Shown here in pieces: positions 15,881-19,393 of a stretch of 19,393 nt of DNA. The stretch comes from Sulfitobacter sp. (GTDB taxonomy: Bacteria; Pseudomonadota; Alphaproteobacteria; Rhodobacterales; Rhodobacteraceae). The notes under the pieces are model-generated. The model did no database searches. It saw only the letters and a list, made by a program, of their open reading frames with translations, and was not told where the DNA came from. Each line of letters starts with the position of its first letter. Positions within the stretch are counted from its first letter, which is position 1. The stretch lies in contig JAGXHC010000052.1 of the NCBI GenBank assembly GCA_024636405.1, forward strand, positions 1-19,393, in the 5' to 3' direction. The translations under genes were made by a program, and so were the position numbers.

Positions 15881-17113
15881 TCAGCCAAAGTTGCCCATCT
15901 CGAAACCAAGCACCTTGGCCACGGTGAAGATGTCCTTGTCGCCACGCCCGCACATGTTCATGCAGATAAGGTGATCCTTGGGCAGGTCCGGCGCGATCTT
16001 CATCACATGAGCGAGCGCGTGTGACGGCTCCAATGCTGGAATGATCCCTTCCAATTCGCAGGACAGCTGAAATGCCTCCAGCGCCTCGCGGTCCGTGATG
16101 GATACATATTTCGCGCGCCCGATCTCATGCAGCCAAGCGTGTTCCGGTCCGATACCGGGATAATCCAAACCCGCCGAAATCGAGAACCCCTCCAGAATTT
16201 GGCCATCGTCGTCCTGCAAAAGATATGTCCGGTTACCGTGCAGCACACCAGGGCGCCCCCCGGTCAGCGATGCACAATGCTCCATCTTGGCATTGACGCC
16301 TTTACCGCCCGCTTCGACACCGATGATATTCACGTCCTTGTCATCGAGGAAAGGATAGAAGAGCCCCATTGCGTTCGATCCGCCACCGATGGCAGCGACA
16401 AGCGTGTCAGGCAAACGGCCTTCTGCCAGCGTCATCTGCTCGCGCACTTCCTTGCCGATGATGGACTGAAAATCGCGTACCATTGCGGGATAGGGATGCG
16501 GCCCGGCGACCGTGCCGATGCAATAAAAAGTATCGCGCACGTTTGTCACCCAGTCGCGCAGCGCATCATTCATCGCGTCTTTCAGCGTGCCGCGCCCGGA
16601 GGTCACGGGAATCACCTCGGCGCCCAGCAGCCGCATGCGAAACACATTTGGCGCCTGCCGCTCTACATCGTGGGCACCCATATAGACAACGCATTTCAGT
16701 CCGAACTTGGCACAGACCGTCGCCGTGGCCACGCCGTGTTGGCCGGCACCGGTTTCTGCGATGATGCGTTTTTTGCCCATGCGCCGCGCCAGAATAATCT
16801 GTCCCAGCACGTTGTTGATTTTGTGCGCGCCGGTGTGGTTCAGCTCGTCACGCTTCATGTAAACCTTGGCGCCGCCCAGATGGTCGGTCAGCCGTTCCGC
16901 GAAATATAGCGGGCTGGGACGGCCAACGTAATGGGTCCACAGATGGTTCATCTCGGCCCAGAAATCGTCGTCGGTCTTGGCCTTTTCGTATTCCTGCTCC
17001 AATTCCAGGATCAGTGGCATCAGCGTCTCGGACACGAAACGTCCGCCAAAATCACCAAAACGGCCGTTTTCATCGGGACCGGTCATGAAACTATTGAAAA
17101 GATCGTTGGCCAT
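15881..17113 (-). CDS. trpB: Tryptophan synthase beta subunit
   Basis: TrpB condenses indole with serine to make tryptophan, using pyridoxal phosphate, in complex with TrpA. The protein has 410 residues, as expected. [10 protein letters not shown] holds the PLP lysine K98, [12 protein letters not shown] the substrate carboxylate loop, and GGGSNAMG the phosphate-binding glycine loop. It ends [11 protein letters not shown]. The frame is open upstream to 17200, but the ATG at 17111-17113 has AGGAG 9 bases before it and starts at the conserved [24 protein letters not shown], so I chose it. It is convergent with the lyase-like gene. No trpF is adjacent upstream within the window. Two abutting palindromes lie about 60 bases upstream. 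Confidence 0.97.
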   Translation of the reverse strand: MANDLFNSFMTGPDENGRFGDFGGRFVSETLMPLILELEQEYEKAKTDDDFWAEMNHLWTHYVGRPSPLYFAERLTDHLGGAKVYMKRDELNHTGAHKINNVLGQIILARRMGKKRIIAETGAGQHGVATATVCAKFGLKCVVYMGAHDVERQAPNVFRMRLLGAEVIPVTSGRGTLKDAMNDALRDWVTNVRDTFYCIGTVAGPHPYPAMVRDFQSIIGKEVREQMTLAEGRLPDTLVAAIGGGSNAMGLFYPFLDDKDVNIIGVEAGGKGVNAKMEHCASLTGGRPGVLHGNRTYLLQDDDGQILEGFSISAGLDYPGIGPEHAWLHEIGRAKYVSITDREALEAFQLSCELEGIIPALEPSHALAHVMKIAPDLPKDHLICMNMCGRGDKDIFTVAKVLGFEMGNFG

Positions 17114-17169
17114 TGGAAACACTCCTGCGTCAGCTGAACACAGCTTTACCCCAGCCTCCCCCGCGCCGC

Positions 17170-17218
17170 CACCAAGACTTTTGCAAAAGTCTTGGTGCAA
17201 TTCCTTGCAAGGAATTGC
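17170..17218. repeat. Two abutting perfect palindromes (28 bp and 22 bp)
   Basis: Bases 17170-17197 form a perfect 28-bp palindrome centred on TTTTGCAAAA. Bases 17197-17218 form a perfect 22-bp palindrome centred on CCTTGCAAGG. They share one base, 17197. They lie between the trpB start (17113) and the doubtful small ORF (ends 17223). In RNA the two would fold as consecutive hairpins with almost no loop; in DNA they could be a double operator or an intergenic repeat element. I recall similar TTTTGCAAAA palindromes as common in Roseobacter-group genomes, but cannot confirm it here. Confidence 0.8.
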
Positions 17219-17222
17219 CCGT

Positions 17223-17405
17223 TCACTTGATCAGCCAAAGCGCCTCATTGTTGCAGAAAACCACATAGTCCACGCCGTTGCGCACCGCACGGAAGCCACG
17301 CCGCCGCACCTCAGCTTCGAAGGTCTGACACCCCACAATCCTGTCAACGTCGCGCACCTTGCGCCGCACGACACCGCCATCAAGTGCGGATTTGGAGGAA
17401 AACAA
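17223..17405 (-). CDS. Doubtful small ORF, up to 60 residues
   Basis: I do not recognise it. The frame is open from a TTG (17405, directly after an in-frame stop) to a TGA at 17223-17225. Internal GTG codons, the first at about 17369, are alternative starts. None has a good ribosome site. The C-terminal half, [32 protein letters not shown], looks protein-like (alternating hydrophobic and basic residues, beta-strand YVVFCN), while the first dozen residues do not. It could be a small basic protein or a remnant of a longer gene. It lies upstream of trpB on the same strand with the palindrome pair between them. If it is not a gene, 17114-17496 is a 383-base intergenic region holding only the palindromes. 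Confidence 0.35.
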   Translation of the reverse strand: MFSSKSALDGGVVRRKVRDVDRIVGCQTFEAEVRRRGFRAVRNGVDYVVFCNNEALWLIK

Positions 17406-17496
17406 TTACCGCATCCACGCCGACGGACTTAGATGTTTGTCCATGATCGACATAACACGCAGCCTGTCGCAAGCGGGTTAACAGGTGGTTGACGCC

Positions 17497-19393
17497 TCAG
17501 TCGAAAATCTTCAGCAATTCCTGCTTCAGCTTGTCCTCAAGCTCATCTTTCAACGCTTCTTCAACGCTGCGCCCATCGCCCGCTACAATCCCAAGCTCAT
17601 CCTTCAATTTCTCCTCGATCTTGCGGTTCAGCTTGTCTTTTTCCTGCGCGAAATTCAGATCAATCGCCGCTTTCACGTCCGGCCTGATCTTGGGGTCCGC
17701 CCAAGGGCCGATTATCTGCACCGGGACAGCCAACCCGCGCCCCCGGTTGCCGCGCAGCGCCTTGGGCGTCACGGTATAATCAATCGTTCGCGCGCCCAAC
17801 CCGATCTGCCCTGCCCCTGTCGCGTTGAAATTCGGCAGCAGCATCAACAGATCATTATTGCGCAGCACGCCGTCGCGGATGGTGAAATTTGCACCCAGCG
17901 AATCGAAAACCGTCGTGCCGCCTTTCACATCAAATGATCCCATCAATTCATCCAGATCGATCCCTTCGATTGTACCGCGCCCGACCTTGACCGCGCCCTC
18001 ACCGGACAGCGACTGCATGATGGCGTGCACCGACGCGCCGCTGCCCAGAAAGGACAGTTCCGCATCGCCCGTCCCGGTAAATCGTGTCACCCCGGCCAGA
18101 TCGCGCAACAGCGGATGCAACTGCACGCCGCGCGCTGTCAAATTACCGCCTACCGACAGGCCGGACCGGTTGTTCATCACAAACTCCCCGGCCAGATTGC
18201 CGCCGTAACCGGCCACCTCGCGCAGTTCAAATACCATGCGCGACCGGTCGTTGCGCAACAGTGCGCGGGTTGTGCCCAACTTCAGCGCGCCCAGATCAAT
18301 GCTGTCCGCGCGCAGCCCGATTTCGCCGTTGAACGCGGCCAATGCGCCTGCATCAACGCGGTCCTGCGACCAGCCAGAACCATCCGCAGAACGACCCGCC
18401 GTACCCTGCGCCCCTTGCGCACCCGTCAGCCCGCGCAGATCCAATGCCCCCGCGCTCAGTTGCGCATTGACCTGCGGCGTGCCGTTCAGCGTGATGTCTG
18501 CCTCCCCGGTCACCCGGTTGCCATCCAGCTCTGCCGTAAGGCCGCGCAGCGCCAACCGACGATCAGCGGTCAGCGTCATCTGCGTCTTTACATCCGCCTT
18601 GCGCCCCAACCCCGCGGGTATGCTCACCGGACCGAACCCCAGCTGCGACAGAAATTCGCCGGTATCCGCAGCCTTGATCCAAAGATCACCGGCCACCTCA
18701 CCCTTCAGCGATCCACGCCCGGTCAGTGTCACACCGCCGCCCTTGGCGCTCAGTCGGGCGCGCAGCGGCTGCACCTTGCCCGCCAGAAACGCGGCGAAAT
18801 TTTCGACCGTCGCCTCCAGCAGCACCCGATCTGCTGCCGGGCGCAGCGCCGCCGTGATCTCTGCTGTGCCCTGCCGTTCCGGCCAGTCCAACGTCAGATC
18901 GACGCCGGAATAGGACACCAGATCAGCACCCTCAGCATCATAGATCAGGGTGGCATCACGCACTGCCAGATGTTGAATGGTCAAGGGGCGCGGCGCACGC
19001 GCGGGCGTTGTTCCTGTTTCGATCTGTGCGTCGCCGGTGGCATCCGTGAATTGCCAGCTTGCGCGCCCGTCGCGGCGCTGTTCCAGCCGGATCGTCGGGC
19101 TTTGCGCTTCGATGTTGGTGATGCGTATCTCGCCGCGCAACAATGCGCCCGCGTCCACCCCGATGGCCGCATTGGTCGCCGACAGCATCGCACCATCCTT
19201 GGCCCAGTCGGCATTGCCAACCTCCAGCCCGCCTGCCGTAACCCCCAGCACCGGCCAGAAGGTCATCGACACATCTCCGCTGATCGACACATCGCGACCG
19301 GTCACACGCGCCAACTGGTCTGCCGCGAACTTTGCAATCCGGTCCGCAGGCAGCAGCATCAGCGACACCACAAAAACCACCACAACCAGCAAC
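17497..19393 (-). CDS. AsmA family envelope protein, N-terminus cut by window edge
   Basis: This belongs to the AsmA/TamB-like group of inner-membrane-anchored periplasmic proteins implicated in outer-membrane assembly and phospholipid traffic. The visible 631 residues begin inside the N-terminal membrane helix (VVVVFVVSLMLLP). The AsmA opening follows: RIAKFAADQLARVTGRDVSISGDVSMTFWPVLGVTAGGLEVGNADW. Long beta-rich repeats fill the middle. The AsmA C-terminal domain covers about 420-560, including GVQLHPLLRDLAGVTRFTGTGDAELSFLGSG and EGAVKVGRGTIEGIDLDELM. The last 50 residues are highly charged and helical (EKDKLNRKIEEKLKDELG, then VEEALKDELEDKLKQELLKIFD). The first codon in the window is TTG inside the helix, so the true start lies beyond the edge. 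Confidence 0.9.
   Translation of the reverse strand, partial: LLVVVVFVVSLMLLPADRIAKFAADQLARVTGRDVSISGDVSMTFWPVLGVTAGGLEVGNADWAKDGAMLSATNAAIGVDAGALLRGEIRITNIEAQSPTIRLEQRRDGRASWQFTDATGDAQIETGTTPARAPRPLTIQHLAVRDATLIYDAEGADLVSYSGVDLTLDWPERQGTAEITAALRPAADRVLLEATVENFAAFLAGKVQPLRARLSAKGGGVTLTGRGSLKGEVAGDLWIKAADTGEFLSQLGFGPVSIPAGLGRKADVKTQMTLTADRRLALRGLTAELDGNRVTGEADITLNGTPQVNAQLSAGALDLRGLTGAQGAQGTAGRSADGSGWSQDRVDAGALAAFNGEIGLRADSIDLGALKLGTTRALLRNDRSRMVFELREVAGYGGNLAGEFVMNNRSGLSVGGNLTARGVQLHPLLRDLAGVTRFTGTGDAELSFLGSGASVHAIMQSLSGEGAVKVGRGTIEGIDLDELMGSFDVKGGTTVFDSLGANFTIRDGVLRNNDLLMLLPNFNATGAGQIGLGARTIDYTVTPKALRGNRGRGLAVPVQIIGPWADPKIRPDVKAAIDLNFAQEKDKLNRKIEEKLKDELGIVAGDGRSVEEALKDELEDKLKQELLKIFD

Overview
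The window looks like chromosome from a marine alphaproteobacterium of the Rhodobacteraceae (Roseobacter group). The basis is high GC with GC-rich third codon positions, and gene families typical of that group: DusA, YchF, TrpA, an LldD-like flavoenzyme, L25, Pth, DUF2332, DUF2237, DUF4893 and AsmA. This placement is an inference from protein character, not from a database search. I see no insertion sequence, phage gene, CRISPR array, rRNA or tRNA.

Layout. At 1-3760 a truncated TauE/SafE permease (minus) diverges from a Bcr/CflA drug exporter (plus). The exporter converges on dusA (minus). A 489-base intergenic region then leads to a small secreted protein with internal repeats, closed by a strong terminator. 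At 3773-9143 ychF lies downstream of a tiny Pmp3-like membrane protein (both minus), divergent from trpA. After trpA come an FMN-dependent L-lactate dehydrogenase-like gene and a sulfotransferase-like gene (plus), convergent with an MFS transporter (minus). At 9291-13063 rplY has its own terminator, a PLP aminotransferase lies on the opposite strand, and pth overlaps a DUF2332 gene. At 13133-15818 a membrane-anchored serine hydrolase, a DUF2237 protein and a DUF4893 exported protein form a tightly coupled run, followed by a 152-residue protein of unusual character. At 15881-19393 trpB, a doubtful small ORF and a truncated AsmA-family gene all lie on the minus strand.

Most genes are housekeeping or common accessory functions: translation (rplY, pth, dusA, ychF), tryptophan synthesis (trpA and trpB, 10 kb apart and on opposite strands), lactate oxidation, transport and envelope functions.

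The most interesting item is the 152-residue protein at 15360-15818. By eye it resembles the N-terminal lyase-like part of class III/IV lanthionine synthetases (OspF/SpvC phosphothreonine-lyase fold), standing alone without kinase or cyclase. Next are two abutting perfect palindromes upstream of trpB and the repeat-bearing small exported protein.
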